Assembly: GCA_038207625.1 (NCBI GenBank)
Contig: JBBQZO010000007.1
Span: 124,001 to 188,000 of the forward strand
Direction of reading: 5' to 3'
Source: JBBQZO01 sp038207625
Lineage (GTDB): Bacteria; Pseudomonadota; Gammaproteobacteria; Burkholderiales; Burkholderiaceae_D
Length of the DNA stretch: 64,000 nucleotides
The notes under the pieces were generated by a model. The model saw only the letters and a list, made by a program, of their open reading frames with translations, made no database searches and was not told where the DNA came from. The position numbers were made by a program, and so were the translations under genes. Within the stretch, counting starts at the first letter, position 1, and each line of letters begins with the position of its first letter. This document shows, piece after piece, positions 8,665 to 17,278 of the stretch.

Positions 8665-10233
8665 TCACAGCGGATTTAACGACAAGTTGCCCGCGCAGGC
8701 GCAAGCGCAGCCGCATCGTGGGTACCGCTGGTCCAGCGACAGCACGACATTGCCGAGTTGCTTGTGGCAAGCGGGGGGCGTTGTTTCCGTATAGGTGAAG
8801 CGCACCGTCCATCCGGCGCGCTCGTGCTTGTCGATGGTGTCATCATCGGGATGGCCGTATGGTTTTTTGAGTACGCCTTTTTCCATCTTCGCTCGACCCA
8901 CTGAGCAAACGGCATTGAACAACGGTCGTCGATTGCGCAAATTCGCCGCTGCGGACTTGGCCGAACTCACCGTCGACGCTTGCGGCACGCCGTCCAGTTT
9001 GCCGCCGTGATGCGACACGACGATGCCAACGAGCTCGACGCCATCCCAATCGAGCGCCAGCGATTCGAGCCGCGCATCGCCTTGAAGCAGCAAGCCCGAC
9101 TTGCTGGCCGGCCGATGCTCCAGGCTGTGCGTGATCAGCATGGCCAGGCCTGAGTTGTTGATTTGCTCCGTTCTACTGGTGGCGCTCGCATCGTGGGCCT
9201 TGACGATCACGCCGTGGCTGAACTGAAGATAGTGCAGTTTGGCTGGCCAATACTGCAAAGCGCACTTCCCGGTGACCGGGTTCGTCGTCTGCAGCAGTTG
9301 ACGGATCAGTTCGCGGTGGGTCGGCCCCAGCTCGAGGTGCTCCTGGTTGGGCGCGATCCAAAAACGTTCCAGGCCGTGGGGAATGACGGTGATGGTGGCG
9401 TGTCGATTGCCTTTTTTATCCTTGCGCACATGCGACTTTTCAAGCACCCCCGCCCAGTGGTCAAAGTCCCAGTGCGACAGCACGACAGGGGCGCTGCTGG
9501 GTAGATCGTCGCACTTGAAGAAGTCCGGGGCGTGCGTGGGCAAGGTGTGCGGGAAGACGGCGATCGGTTTGCCGATATCGAAGAAGAAGCACGGATGCTC
9601 GAATTCATTGACGATGGCGCTCGCGCTTCCTTGGCCGACATCGTAGACCGCAACGAACACCCGCGGTTCATGCTGAACGCGATTCTCAAGGATATGTCGA
9701 AGGAACTGGGCATGATCGCGCGGCGTCGCCGGGGCGCCCGGCGTTGGCGGATGGCGGCCGACACGGATGCGGTAGGCGCTGGTGTTCAAGGCACGGTCAA
9801 CCTGCCTGGCATCGCGCTTTGTGGCCAGTCCGATGTGACTGATGTAGATGGGCTCCGGCTGGGCATCGCCGTCGGGTGCGCCGCTCAGCGCAAGCGTTGC
9901 CGTTCCCAGTCCATCGATCGCTGTCGCACCGAATCGCACCGTCAGCCTGGTGCCCGGCTTCTGGTCGACCCGCTCAATCGCCGTGCGCCATTTCGGCTTC
10001 ATTTGGTCAAATGGCAGAATCAGTGGCAAGGTTTTCAGGCCATCGTCGAGGCGGCGCTCGACCAGATTGGCAAACGTCTGTCCCTGGCGTATGCGCGCCA
10101 ATTCGTCAGGGTGCAGCAAATCGAGCACGGCATAACCGTTGCCGCCTGACGGTTGATGTTCGTCGATGTGCAACGCTTCCACCCAACCCATGTAGGATTG
10201 GTCCTGGCCAGTCACTCGTCCGTTTGTCGCCAT
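8665..10233 (-). CDS. ComEC-like metallo-beta-lactamase-fold hydrolase
   Basis: A 522-residue soluble protein. The second half carries the ordered motifs of the ComEC/Rec2 hydrolase domain: DVGQGSA (198-204), HWDFDHW (254-260), NNSGLAML (359-366), QGDAR (384-388) and SHHGG (407-411). The HxDxDH box should bind two metals. The first about 190 residues are unlike ComEC and contain no membrane segments. The C-terminus ends in a cysteine cluster CGCACAC. The start was set at 10233 because GGGGAG sits six bases upstream; the in-frame ATG at 10239 would have no spacing. Related stand-alone proteins often sit in defence or conflict loci, but no partner is visible here. Confidence 0.8.
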   Translation of the reverse strand: MATNGRVTGQDQSYMGWVEALHIDEHQPSGGNGYAVLDLLHPDELARIRQGQTFANLVERRLDDGLKTLPLILPFDQMKPKWRTAIERVDQKPGTRLTVRFGATAIDGLGTATLALSGAPDGDAQPEPIYISHIGLATKRDARQVDRALNTSAYRIRVGRHPPTPGAPATPRDHAQFLRHILENRVQHEPRVFVAVYDVGQGSASAIVNEFEHPCFFFDIGKPIAVFPHTLPTHAPDFFKCDDLPSSAPVVLSHWDFDHWAGVLEKSHVRKDKKGNRHATITVIPHGLERFWIAPNQEHLELGPTHRELIRQLLQTTNPVTGKCALQYWPAKLHYLQFSHGVIVKAHDASATSRTEQINNSGLAMLITHSLEHRPASKSGLLLQGDARLESLALDWDGVELVGIVVSHHGGKLDGVPQASTVSSAKSAAANLRNRRPLFNAVCSVGRAKMEKGVLKKPYGHPDDDTIDKHERAGWTVRFTYTETTPPACHKQLGNVVLSLDQRYPRCGCACACAGNLSLNPL

Positions 10234-10596
10234 CTGCATCTCCCCGGTACATTCGACGTTTGCCCCACTGCGACCGGCCGCGCTTGAGAACGCTTGCAAG
10301 CTTATCGTGAATGCTATATTGGCATTTAATTATAATATTGGCAATGACTTCAGCATCGCGTTTTCAGGTGTGGCGGGCCGACGACAGTGCGGCTGCCGGC
10401 CCGCGTCATCGCTGGGCAGGGGGCGCCGTGGCCGCGCCGGGATGCTGCCGGCAAGCCGGACGAGGCCGTTTGGCCATGTTGAAAAAATAAATCACTTTCT
10501 CTAAAAAAAAACCATGTTACATTAATGGCGTAGTGTTATTTATTTCGAGAACGTGAACACCCTGCGGCGAGCGGGGTACCGGCGAAAGAGTTGAGG
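10234..10596. other. AT-rich intergenic region with direct repeats
   Basis: No gene. Much more AT-rich than its surroundings at 10310-10350 and 10485-10550. ATATTGGCA occurs twice in direct orientation (10316-10324 and 10335-10343), 19 bp apart, flanking TTAATTATA. This could be a regulator site for the minus-strand hydrolase gene. Transcription of the plus-strand cytochrome operon probably starts in the second AT-rich patch. Confidence 0.5.
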
Positions 10597-10980
10597 ATGA
10601 GATTATTCGAACGCGCGCGCCATGTTGGCGTGCTGACGGGATTGCTGCTGCTGTGCGCCTGCCAGCCGAGCATGCCCACCCCTTCCGCCGACGACCTGCG
10701 GCGCGCCGAGACGCAAACGCCGTCCGAGCCGCAGCTGGCGCAAAAATACGCCCGTTCCTGTCAGGCCTGCCATGCCGTTCCCGGCAGCGCGGCGCCGTTG
10801 ACGGGCTTCGCTAGCGCGTGGGCCGCGCGCAGCGGGCAAGGCATGGCGCTGTTGGTGCAACATGCGCGCGAAGGCTACAAGGCGATGCCGCCGCGCGGGT
10901 TTTGCAATGACTGCAGCGATGACGACATCGCCCGCTTGATCACGTTCATGGCGGCACCGTCCAAGGGGGCGGGAAAATGA
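10597..10980 (+). CDS. Cytochrome c5-like lipoprotein
   Basis: A 127-residue haem protein. An N-terminal hydrophobic segment ends LLLLCAC with a lipobox-like Cys at residue 22, so it is probably membrane-anchored facing the periplasm. The single haem motif is CQACH (55-59), the likely axial Met is M97 in KAMPPRG, and the pair C103/C106 (GFCNDCSDDDI) matches the extra disulphide of the cytochrome c5 family. AAAGAG six bases upstream selects the ATG at 10597 over the TTG at 10591. Its stop overlaps the next start (ATGA), which suggests it accepts electrons from the flavoprotein encoded next. Confidence 0.88.
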   Translation: MRLFERARHVGVLTGLLLLCACQPSMPTPSADDLRRAETQTPSEPQLAQKYARSCQACHAVPGSAAPLTGFASAWAARSGQGMALLVQHAREGYKAMPPRGFCNDCSDDDIARLITFMAAPSKGAGK

Positions 10981-12377
10981 GCCGTTTGACACGCAGGCAA
11001 ATCCTCAAGGCGGGCGCCGCCGCCGCGGCCGGTGGTGCGTTCGGCGCGCACAGCGTCGCCGCAACGCCACAACCGGCAGCGGCAGCGGCAGCGGCCGCGC
11101 GCACGGTGGCGTGGCAGAACTGGTCCGGCAGCGCCACCTGCGCTGCACAGGCGCTGGCCACCCCGGGCGACGAAGCGGAGCTAGTGACGCTGCTGCGTGG
11201 CAGCGCCGGCCATCTGCGCTGCGTCGGCGCCGGCCATTCCTTCACGGCGCTGGTGCCTACCGAGGGCAGCATCGTGTCGCTCGACCGGATGTCCGGCCTG
11301 ATCGGGCACGACAAGGTCGCGTTGACGGCGACGCTGCAGGCGGGCACGCGGCTGGCGCAATTGTCGCGCCAGCTCGACGCGGTGGGACTGGCGCTGCCCA
11401 ATCTGCCCGACATCGACGCGCAGAGCTTTGCCGGCGCGATCAGCACCGCCACCCACGGCACCGGGCGCCAGCTGCAGGCCGTGCATGCGGGCGTGACGGC
11501 GCTGCGGCTCATTACGCCCTCCGGCGAGGTGCTCGAATGCAGCCAGAGCCAGCGTCCCGACTTGCTGGCGGCGGCCCAGGTGTCGCTGGGCAGCCTGGGC
11601 GTGATCACTCAGGCGACCGTGCGCGTGGTGCCGGCCTTTCAGCTGCGCCGCAATGTGTGGTTGAAACCGGTCGAACAACTGCTGGAGATGGCGCCGCAAC
11701 TGGCGCGCCAGCACCGCCACTTCGAGTTCTACTACTTGCCGTTCACCGGCTACGCGGCGGCCATCACGCACGATCCGGTGGCCGGCGCGCAGGTCAATCA
11801 CCCGCCTGCGGGCGACGAGGACATGCTGCGCGACCTGCGCCGTCTGCGCGACTGGGCCGGCCGCTATCCCGACCTGCGCCGCTGGGTGGCCAAGAAAATG
11901 ATCGACCCGGACATGCGCGAGCAGGCCACCGATCGCTCGTATAAATTGCTCACGTCGCCGCGCCCGACCCGTTTCAACGAATCCGAATGCCATGTGGCCA
12001 GCGAGCTTGGCATCGCCTGCGTGCGCCAGGTGATCGCGGCGCTGGAAAAGCGTAATGACGTGTTCTTTCCGATGGAGTTTCGCTTCGTCAAAGGCGACGA
12101 CGCGTGGCTCAGTCCATTCTATCAGCGCGACAGCTGTTCGATCGCCGTGCATGCCGCGCATGGCGAGCCGTACGACTACCTGGTGAGCGAGATCGCGCCG
12201 GTGTTTCGCAAATACGGCGGGCGTCCGCACTGGGGCAAGCTGCATGGCCACAGCGCGCGCGACCTGGCGGCGTTGTATCCGCGCTGGCACGATTTCCTGG
12301 CGCTGCGCCAGCAGCTCGATCCGCGCGGGCGCATGCTCAACGCGCACCTGGCCAAACTGTTTGGAGTGAGCGCATGA
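10977..12377 (+). CDS. Tat-exported FAD-linked sugar-lactone oxidase/dehydrogenase
   Basis: A 466-residue member of the D-arabinono-1,4-lactone / L-gulonolactone oxidase family. An N-terminal twin-arginine signal (LTRRQILKAG, then an Ala-rich stretch) predicts folded export to the periplasm. The FAD_binding_4 domain shows VGAGHSFTAL with H87 as the likely covalent flavin attachment residue, and STATHGTG (156-163). The C-terminal ALO domain contains HWGKLHG. Family members oxidise aldonolactones or polyols; the actual substrate is unknown. Coupling to a c-type cytochrome gene suggests a dehydrogenase feeding electrons to the respiratory chain rather than an oxidase. Confidence 0.87.
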   Translation: MSRLTRRQILKAGAAAAAGGAFGAHSVAATPQPAAAAAAAARTVAWQNWSGSATCAAQALATPGDEAELVTLLRGSAGHLRCVGAGHSFTALVPTEGSIVSLDRMSGLIGHDKVALTATLQAGTRLAQLSRQLDAVGLALPNLPDIDAQSFAGAISTATHGTGRQLQAVHAGVTALRLITPSGEVLECSQSQRPDLLAAAQVSLGSLGVITQATVRVVPAFQLRRNVWLKPVEQLLEMAPQLARQHRHFEFYYLPFTGYAAAITHDPVAGAQVNHPPAGDEDMLRDLRRLRDWAGRYPDLRRWVAKKMIDPDMREQATDRSYKLLTSPRPTRFNESECHVASELGIACVRQVIAALEKRNDVFFPMEFRFVKGDDAWLSPFYQRDSCSIAVHAAHGEPYDYLVSEIAPVFRKYGGRPHWGKLHGHSARDLAALYPRWHDFLALRQQLDPRGRMLNAHLAKLFGVSA

Positions 12378-13657
12378 TGCACACAAAACGCCGTCACATC
12401 CTCGGCGCGCTGGGCGTGGCCGCCGTCGGTGCGGGTGCGCTGGCGCTGCGTCCTGGCGCTGGCGGCGCGCCGCACGCGGCCTATTTCGCGCAGCTCGCCG
12501 CAGCCTTGAAACAGGCCGGTATCACGACGCCGACGCTGGTCATCGACCGTCAGCGCTTGCGCGCCAACGTGGCGCGCATCATGAAAAACATCGACGGGCG
12601 CATGGGACTGCGCATCGTCGTCAAGTCGCTGCCCAGCGGCGCCTTGCTCGACGACGTCAGAGCGCTGACCAACAGCGATCGGCTGATGGCGTTCAGCCTG
12701 CCGCACCTGCTGCAAACGGCGCGCGCTAACGCCGATATCCTGCTCGGCAAGCCGATGCCGGTGACGGTCGCCGCGCAGTTCTACGCGGCCTTGCGCGCGG
12801 ACGATTTCACGCCCGAGCGACAGCTGCAATGGCTGGTCGATACGCCCGAGCGGCTGCTGCAATACCGCCAGCTGGCGCGCGCGCAGCGCCTGAATCTGCG
12901 CATCAATTTTGAAATCGACGTGGGCTTGCACCGCGGCGGCATCGGCAGCATGCAGACCTTGAACGACATGCTGGCGATCCTGCGCGACGAGCCGCGTCTG
13001 CGCTGGTCGGGCCTGATGGGCTACGACGCGCACGTCACCAAGATTCCCGACATCGGCGGCTTGCAGGACAAGGCCAAGGAGCATGCGCGCCAGCTGTACG
13101 CCAGCTACGCCGACGGCGTGCAGCGCGCGCTGGGCGCCGCGCGCGGCGCCGGCCAGGCGTGCTACAACGCGGGCGGCTCGCCCACCTATCGTCTGTTTGA
13201 CGGCAAGGGCGTCGAGAACGAAGTATCGGTCGGCTCGGCGATGGTCAAGCCGCACGACTTCGACACGCCCTTGCTGGCCGATCTGGAAGGGGCGGTGTTC
13301 ATCGCCACGCCGGTGTTGAAGGTGCCCGAACAGTTCATGATGCCGTATGGCGTCGAGTGGCTGGGCGACGCCGCGCGCGCCTGGGATGTCAACCAGCGCC
13401 ACGCCTACTTCATCTACGGCGGCAACTGGCTGGCCGATCCGGTGTCGCCGGCCGGACTGGCGGCCAGCACCCTGTATGGCACCTCGTCGAATCAGCAGGT
13501 GTTGCTCGGTTCGGGCGCGCAGCGCCTGCGCCCGGACGATATCGTGTTCTTTCGGCCGCGTCAGAGCGAAGCGGTGTTGCAGCAGTTCGGCGACATCGCC
13601 GTCTACGAGCAGGGCCGCATCACGCAGCAGTGGGCGCCGATGGCGGCTACCGCCTAG
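12374..13657 (+). CDS. Tat-exported fold-III PLP enzyme (D-threonine aldolase/alanine racemase-like)
   Basis: A 427-residue protein whose body matches the alanine racemase N-terminal TIM barrel as found in D-threonine aldolase / DSD1-type enzymes: TPTLVIDRQRLRANV, then K84 in IVVKSLPSG as the candidate PLP lysine, with a C-terminal metal/PLP domain. The N-terminus reads TKRRHILGALGVAAVGAGAL, a twin-arginine-type signal, unusual for this family, which is normally cytosolic. The start overlaps the upstream stop (ATGA at 12374-12377). The likely substrate is a D-amino acid or beta-hydroxy amino acid, but this is not shown. Confidence 0.8.
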   Translation: MMHTKRRHILGALGVAAVGAGALALRPGAGGAPHAAYFAQLAAALKQAGITTPTLVIDRQRLRANVARIMKNIDGRMGLRIVVKSLPSGALLDDVRALTNSDRLMAFSLPHLLQTARANADILLGKPMPVTVAAQFYAALRADDFTPERQLQWLVDTPERLLQYRQLARAQRLNLRINFEIDVGLHRGGIGSMQTLNDMLAILRDEPRLRWSGLMGYDAHVTKIPDIGGLQDKAKEHARQLYASYADGVQRALGAARGAGQACYNAGGSPTYRLFDGKGVENEVSVGSAMVKPHDFDTPLLADLEGAVFIATPVLKVPEQFMMPYGVEWLGDAARAWDVNQRHAYFIYGGNWLADPVSPAGLAASTLYGTSSNQQVLLGSGAQRLRPDDIVFFRPRQSEAVLQQFGDIAVYEQGRITQQWAPMAATA

Positions 13658-13745
13658 GCGCTGTCGCATCACCGTATTTGCAGCACCCCCGCCGTCGCGG
13701 CCACAGCGAGCCGCGTCGCATCGATAACAATGACCAGGAGACGAC

Positions 13746-16166
13746 ATGTTAGGAAAAAAACGCAAGATGGCGGTCTGTGTTTCGCACGCATTGTTCGGCA
13801 GCGCGGTGCTCGCTGCCGGCCTGCCGCTGACGGCGCTGGGCGCCGAGCCGGAAGTGGCGGTCGTCACGGTCACCGCGCAGGGCCGGCGCCAGGAGGCGCA
13901 GTCGGTGCCGATTCCGTTCCAGATCGTCACCGGCGACCAGCTCGACAAGCTCGCCGCGACGGATCTGTCGGCGATGAACGGCTACATCCCCGGCCTGAAC
14001 GTGGACGGCAGCCAGCCGACCCAGCCGATCTATTTTCTGCGCGGGATCGGCACGCGCGACTTCGGCATCGGCACCGATTCGCCCGTCGGCGTGTATGTCG
14101 ACGGCGTCTACACCGGCAAGAGCGGCGGCGCACTGATGAACTTCAACGACGTGCAGCGCATCGAGGTGCTCAAGGGGCCGCAGGGCACGCTGTTCGGACG
14201 CAACAGCGCCGGCGGCGCGATCTCCATCGTCACCAACGAACCGGGCAAACAGCGCGAGGCCGAGGCCCATGTGCGGCTGGGGAACCACGGCCAGCGCTAC
14301 CTGGACGGCTTGCTGAATGTGCCGCTGGGCGACAGCGCGGCCTTGCGCGTGAGCGTGGTGGGCAACCGCAGCGATGGCTGGTTGACCGATGCCGGCAGCG
14401 GCGCGCAGCTCAATGGCGAGCATAACTGGGGCAGCCGCGCGACGCTGTTGTGGAACGGCGCCGAGCGCAGCAAGGTACTGCTGTCGTGGGAGCATGAAGA
14501 CCTGAACCAGCCGGCCCGCCCGGCCCATGCCTTGATGGCGCAGGCGGCGCCGGGCGCGGCGCCCGCTTTCCCGATCGACCCGGCCGGCTTTATCGATCCA
14601 CGCAGTGCGCCCGTCTACAACGACGTCCCCGGCGGTAGCAAGGAGTCGCGCCGCTTTGACGGCGTGTCGCTGCGCGTCGAGCGTCCGCTGGGCTGGGCCG
14701 ATTTCACGTCGACCACCGCGTATCGTCACTTCAACTCTTTTAACCGCGAAGACGAGGACGGTACCGCGCGCAGCAACAGCAATCTCGACACCGCCAACAT
14801 CGAATCCAACACCAGCTGGCAGCAGGAGTTCAAATTGTCGGGCAAGAACGCGCGCGCCGACTGGGTGGTGGGCGCCAGCGCCTACGGCGAAACGGCGCAC
14901 CAGACCAGCCAGATCAACACCACCACCGACACACTCGATACGCTGTTTAACAACGTGGCCGGCCTGCCCGTGTACAGCATGCTCGACGGCGCGCTGCAGC
15001 AGGCGGGACTGCCGCTGCGGCTGCTGGGCAATGCGTGGCAGGAGAACATGCTCAACAAGGGTACTTACCGCGCCTATGCGGTCTACGGCGACGTGATCTG
15101 GCATATGAGTGCGCAGTTGAATCTGACCACCGGCGCGCGCCTGACGCGCGACGAAAAACAGTTTAGCTGGTTCAATCCGAACCGCAGCGCCGGCGCGCTC
15201 GACGCGTCGCTGGGCGCGCTGGCCCAGTACGATTTCCTGCCCTCGCTGGTGCAGGCCGGCGCGATCTCGCCCGATCAACTGATGCTGATCCAGGGCCTGT
15301 TGACGCAAAACCAGCTGCTCGTCACCAGTGGCGCCACGGGTGCGCCGCTGGTGCGCAAAAGCAGCTGGAACGACATCAGCCCGCGCGTGGTGCTGGACTA
15401 CCGGGTCACGCCCGACATGATGTTGTACAGCTCGATCACCAAGGGCTATCAGGCCGGCGGCTACAACTCGGTGGCGGTGGCGGGCGGCTACGCACCGGAA
15501 AAAGTGTGGAACTACGAGGCCGGCATCAAGAGCAATTTCCGCGACCTCAATGTGGTGTTCAACGCGTCGCTGTTCGCCTACAAGTTCAGCGATTTGCAGT
15601 CGCTCAGCCTGGTGCCCAACGGCAGCAGCGTGCCGGCCTACCAGGTCACCAGCAGCGACCAGCAGGCGCACGGCCTGGACCTCGAATTGCGCTGGCAGCC
15701 GCAACGCGACACCCGCTTGTACCTGACGGGCGAATACATCGACCAGAGCTACAAGAACTATGTGGCCAACGACGGCGTCGACCTGACCGGGCAGCCGGTG
15801 GGCACGCCGCGCCTGACGGCGGCGGCCGGGATCGACATCACCTGGCGCAATCTGGCCGGCGGCAAGGTCGACCTGACGCTGCAGCACGCCTACACGGGCG
15901 CCACACGCTGCAACGCCGATTCGGTGGCGCAGGGCCAGTGCCTGTCGGCGCCCACCTTCTCGGTGGGCGCGGCGCACCATCGCAGCGACGCGCGCCTGGC
16001 CTGGTCGGCGTCCGACGGGCATTGGGGCGTGGCCGGCTACGTCAACAACCTGTTCGACCAGCGCAGCGTCTACAATGTGAACAATATTGCCGCCGCGTTT
16101 GGCAGCACGTTCGCGTCGGTTTCCCCGCCGCGCGCGTTCGGACTTGAATTGAACATAAGGATGTAG
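13746..16166 (+). CDS. TonB-dependent outer-membrane receptor
   Basis: An 806-residue receptor with a signal peptide (ends TALGAEP), a TonB-box-like EVAVVTVTA, a plug domain (RGIGTRDFGIGTDSPVGVYV; VLKGPQGTLFGRNSAGGAI) and a 22-strand-type barrel ending with a C-terminal aromatic/Met pattern (FGLELNIRM). The organisation resembles Sphingomonas/Xanthomonas-type receptors for plant- or sugar-derived compounds and lacks a FecA-type signalling extension. An AGGAG ribosome site lies just upstream of the start. Placed directly after the Tat-exported enzymes, it probably imports their substrate or product across the outer membrane. Confidence 0.93.
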   Translation: MLGKKRKMAVCVSHALFGSAVLAAGLPLTALGAEPEVAVVTVTAQGRRQEAQSVPIPFQIVTGDQLDKLAATDLSAMNGYIPGLNVDGSQPTQPIYFLRGIGTRDFGIGTDSPVGVYVDGVYTGKSGGALMNFNDVQRIEVLKGPQGTLFGRNSAGGAISIVTNEPGKQREAEAHVRLGNHGQRYLDGLLNVPLGDSAALRVSVVGNRSDGWLTDAGSGAQLNGEHNWGSRATLLWNGAERSKVLLSWEHEDLNQPARPAHALMAQAAPGAAPAFPIDPAGFIDPRSAPVYNDVPGGSKESRRFDGVSLRVERPLGWADFTSTTAYRHFNSFNREDEDGTARSNSNLDTANIESNTSWQQEFKLSGKNARADWVVGASAYGETAHQTSQINTTTDTLDTLFNNVAGLPVYSMLDGALQQAGLPLRLLGNAWQENMLNKGTYRAYAVYGDVIWHMSAQLNLTTGARLTRDEKQFSWFNPNRSAGALDASLGALAQYDFLPSLVQAGAISPDQLMLIQGLLTQNQLLVTSGATGAPLVRKSSWNDISPRVVLDYRVTPDMMLYSSITKGYQAGGYNSVAVAGGYAPEKVWNYEAGIKSNFRDLNVVFNASLFAYKFSDLQSLSLVPNGSSVPAYQVTSSDQQAHGLDLELRWQPQRDTRLYLTGEYIDQSYKNYVANDGVDLTGQPVGTPRLTAAAGIDITWRNLAGGKVDLTLQHAYTGATRCNADSVAQGQCLSAPTFSVGAAHHRSDARLAWSASDGHWGVAGYVNNLFDQRSVYNVNNIAAAFGSTFASVSPPRAFGLELNIRM

Positions 16167-16170
16167 CCGG

Positions 16171-16830
16171 GTGACCAAGGCGCTGACCAATCTGCAGGAA
16201 CGCAAACGCCGCGAGGCCGATGCCAGAAGAGCGCACATCACCGGCGTCGTCAAGGCGCTGATCAAGAAGGGTGGCGCGCGCGAAATCACCATCCGCAAGG
16301 TGGCCGAGGCGGCGGGCTTCTCGACCACCGTCGTGTACTCGCTGTACCGCGACAAGGCCACCTTGATCACGCGCGCGATGGACGACGACCTGATCGCGCT
16401 GACCAAGGCGATGAAGAAGGCCGCCGCCAAGGTCGCCAGCGTGCAGCAGAAGATCTTCGAGGTCGGCGCCGCTTACGTCCAGTACGGCCAGGCGCACCCG
16501 GACGAGTACGCGCTGGTGTTTATGGAACGGCGCCCGCACGCGCCGGTCGAAGCGGCCGTCGTCGAACACGGCAACCCGAACCAGGATCCGTACGCCTATG
16601 CGCACAGCCTGTTCGTGCAACTGGGCGAGAGCGGCCTGGTGCTGGCCGACGAGGCCTCGTCGCACCTGATGACGAAGATCTTCTGGAACGGCCTGCATGG
16701 CCTGACCTCGATCAGCCTGGTGATGGGCGCGGACGACGACTGGACCCCTGCCATCGATGGTAAATTGCATCTGCAAGCCTTGCTCGAGGTGCTGATGATC
16801 GGTATCTTGCAACGCTTCAAAGCGGGCTAG
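16171..16830 (+). CDS. TetR family transcriptional regulator
   Basis: A 219-residue regulator starting at GTG four bases after the receptor stop. The N-terminal HTH covers roughly residues 20-65, with TIRKVAEAAGFSTTVVYSLY as helix-turn-helix. The C-terminal ligand domain resembles TetR_C WHG-type domains (FWNGLHGLTSISLVMG). As the last gene of the cytochrome-oxidase-PLP-receptor cassette it is most likely its local repressor, with the transported compound or a metabolite as inducer. No operator could be assigned. Confidence 0.92.
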   Translation: MTKALTNLQERKRREADARRAHITGVVKALIKKGGAREITIRKVAEAAGFSTTVVYSLYRDKATLITRAMDDDLIALTKAMKKAAAKVASVQQKIFEVGAAYVQYGQAHPDEYALVFMERRPHAPVEAAVVEHGNPNQDPYAYAHSLFVQLGESGLVLADEASSHLMTKIFWNGLHGLTSISLVMGADDDWTPAIDGKLHLQALLEVLMIGILQRFKAG

Positions 16831-17278
16831 CCGGCTGCAGGACGCGTCGTGACAGCCACTGTCGCTGGCGTCAGCCGGCCCTTTGCCGGCATGCTGGCGA
16901 CGGCGCGACCATGCCGGCACTAAGTCGCCGTCAGGTGCCCAGCCCATGGCAGGTGACACACGCTGCGTGTCCGCCGCCGCCGTGAACGACGGGACGGCTC
17001 AGCAACGCTGGCCGGCATTGCCCATACGGTACTGCCAACTGACCCGTCAGCCCGTCAGCCCGTCTGATTCGGCGATCAATCCGTATTGCCTTTGGGCACA
17101 AACATCGCGCAATGCTAGATGACGCATATGTTCTGCGTGTTTAAGCGTGAAACATGTTAGGCATGCTTCTTGCGTGCCGCACACTGTGTCGAGGTCCTTG
17201 CGTGCCGTCTGCGCAGTGCACATCGGTGACGCTGTCCGGCCGTCTTCCATGCCGGGCCACGATTACTGAAGGATGCTT
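16831..17278. other. Gene-free stretch
   Basis: No supported gene. It contains short GC-rich inverted repeats after the TetR gene (GCCGGC twice around 16875-16890, without a T-run) and a small triple repeat of CCCGTCAG-like units at 17043-17066. The segment 17080-17160 is more AT-rich and may hold the promoter of the PilJ-type gene. Confidence 0.4.

Noticed and set aside
13749..16430. Long minus-strand open frame opposite the TonB receptor
   Set aside because: No domain words; fully explained by GC-rich antisense of the receptor gene.
17043..17066. CCCGTCAG triple repeat
   Set aside because: Three 8-bp units, the last imperfect; too short to interpret.
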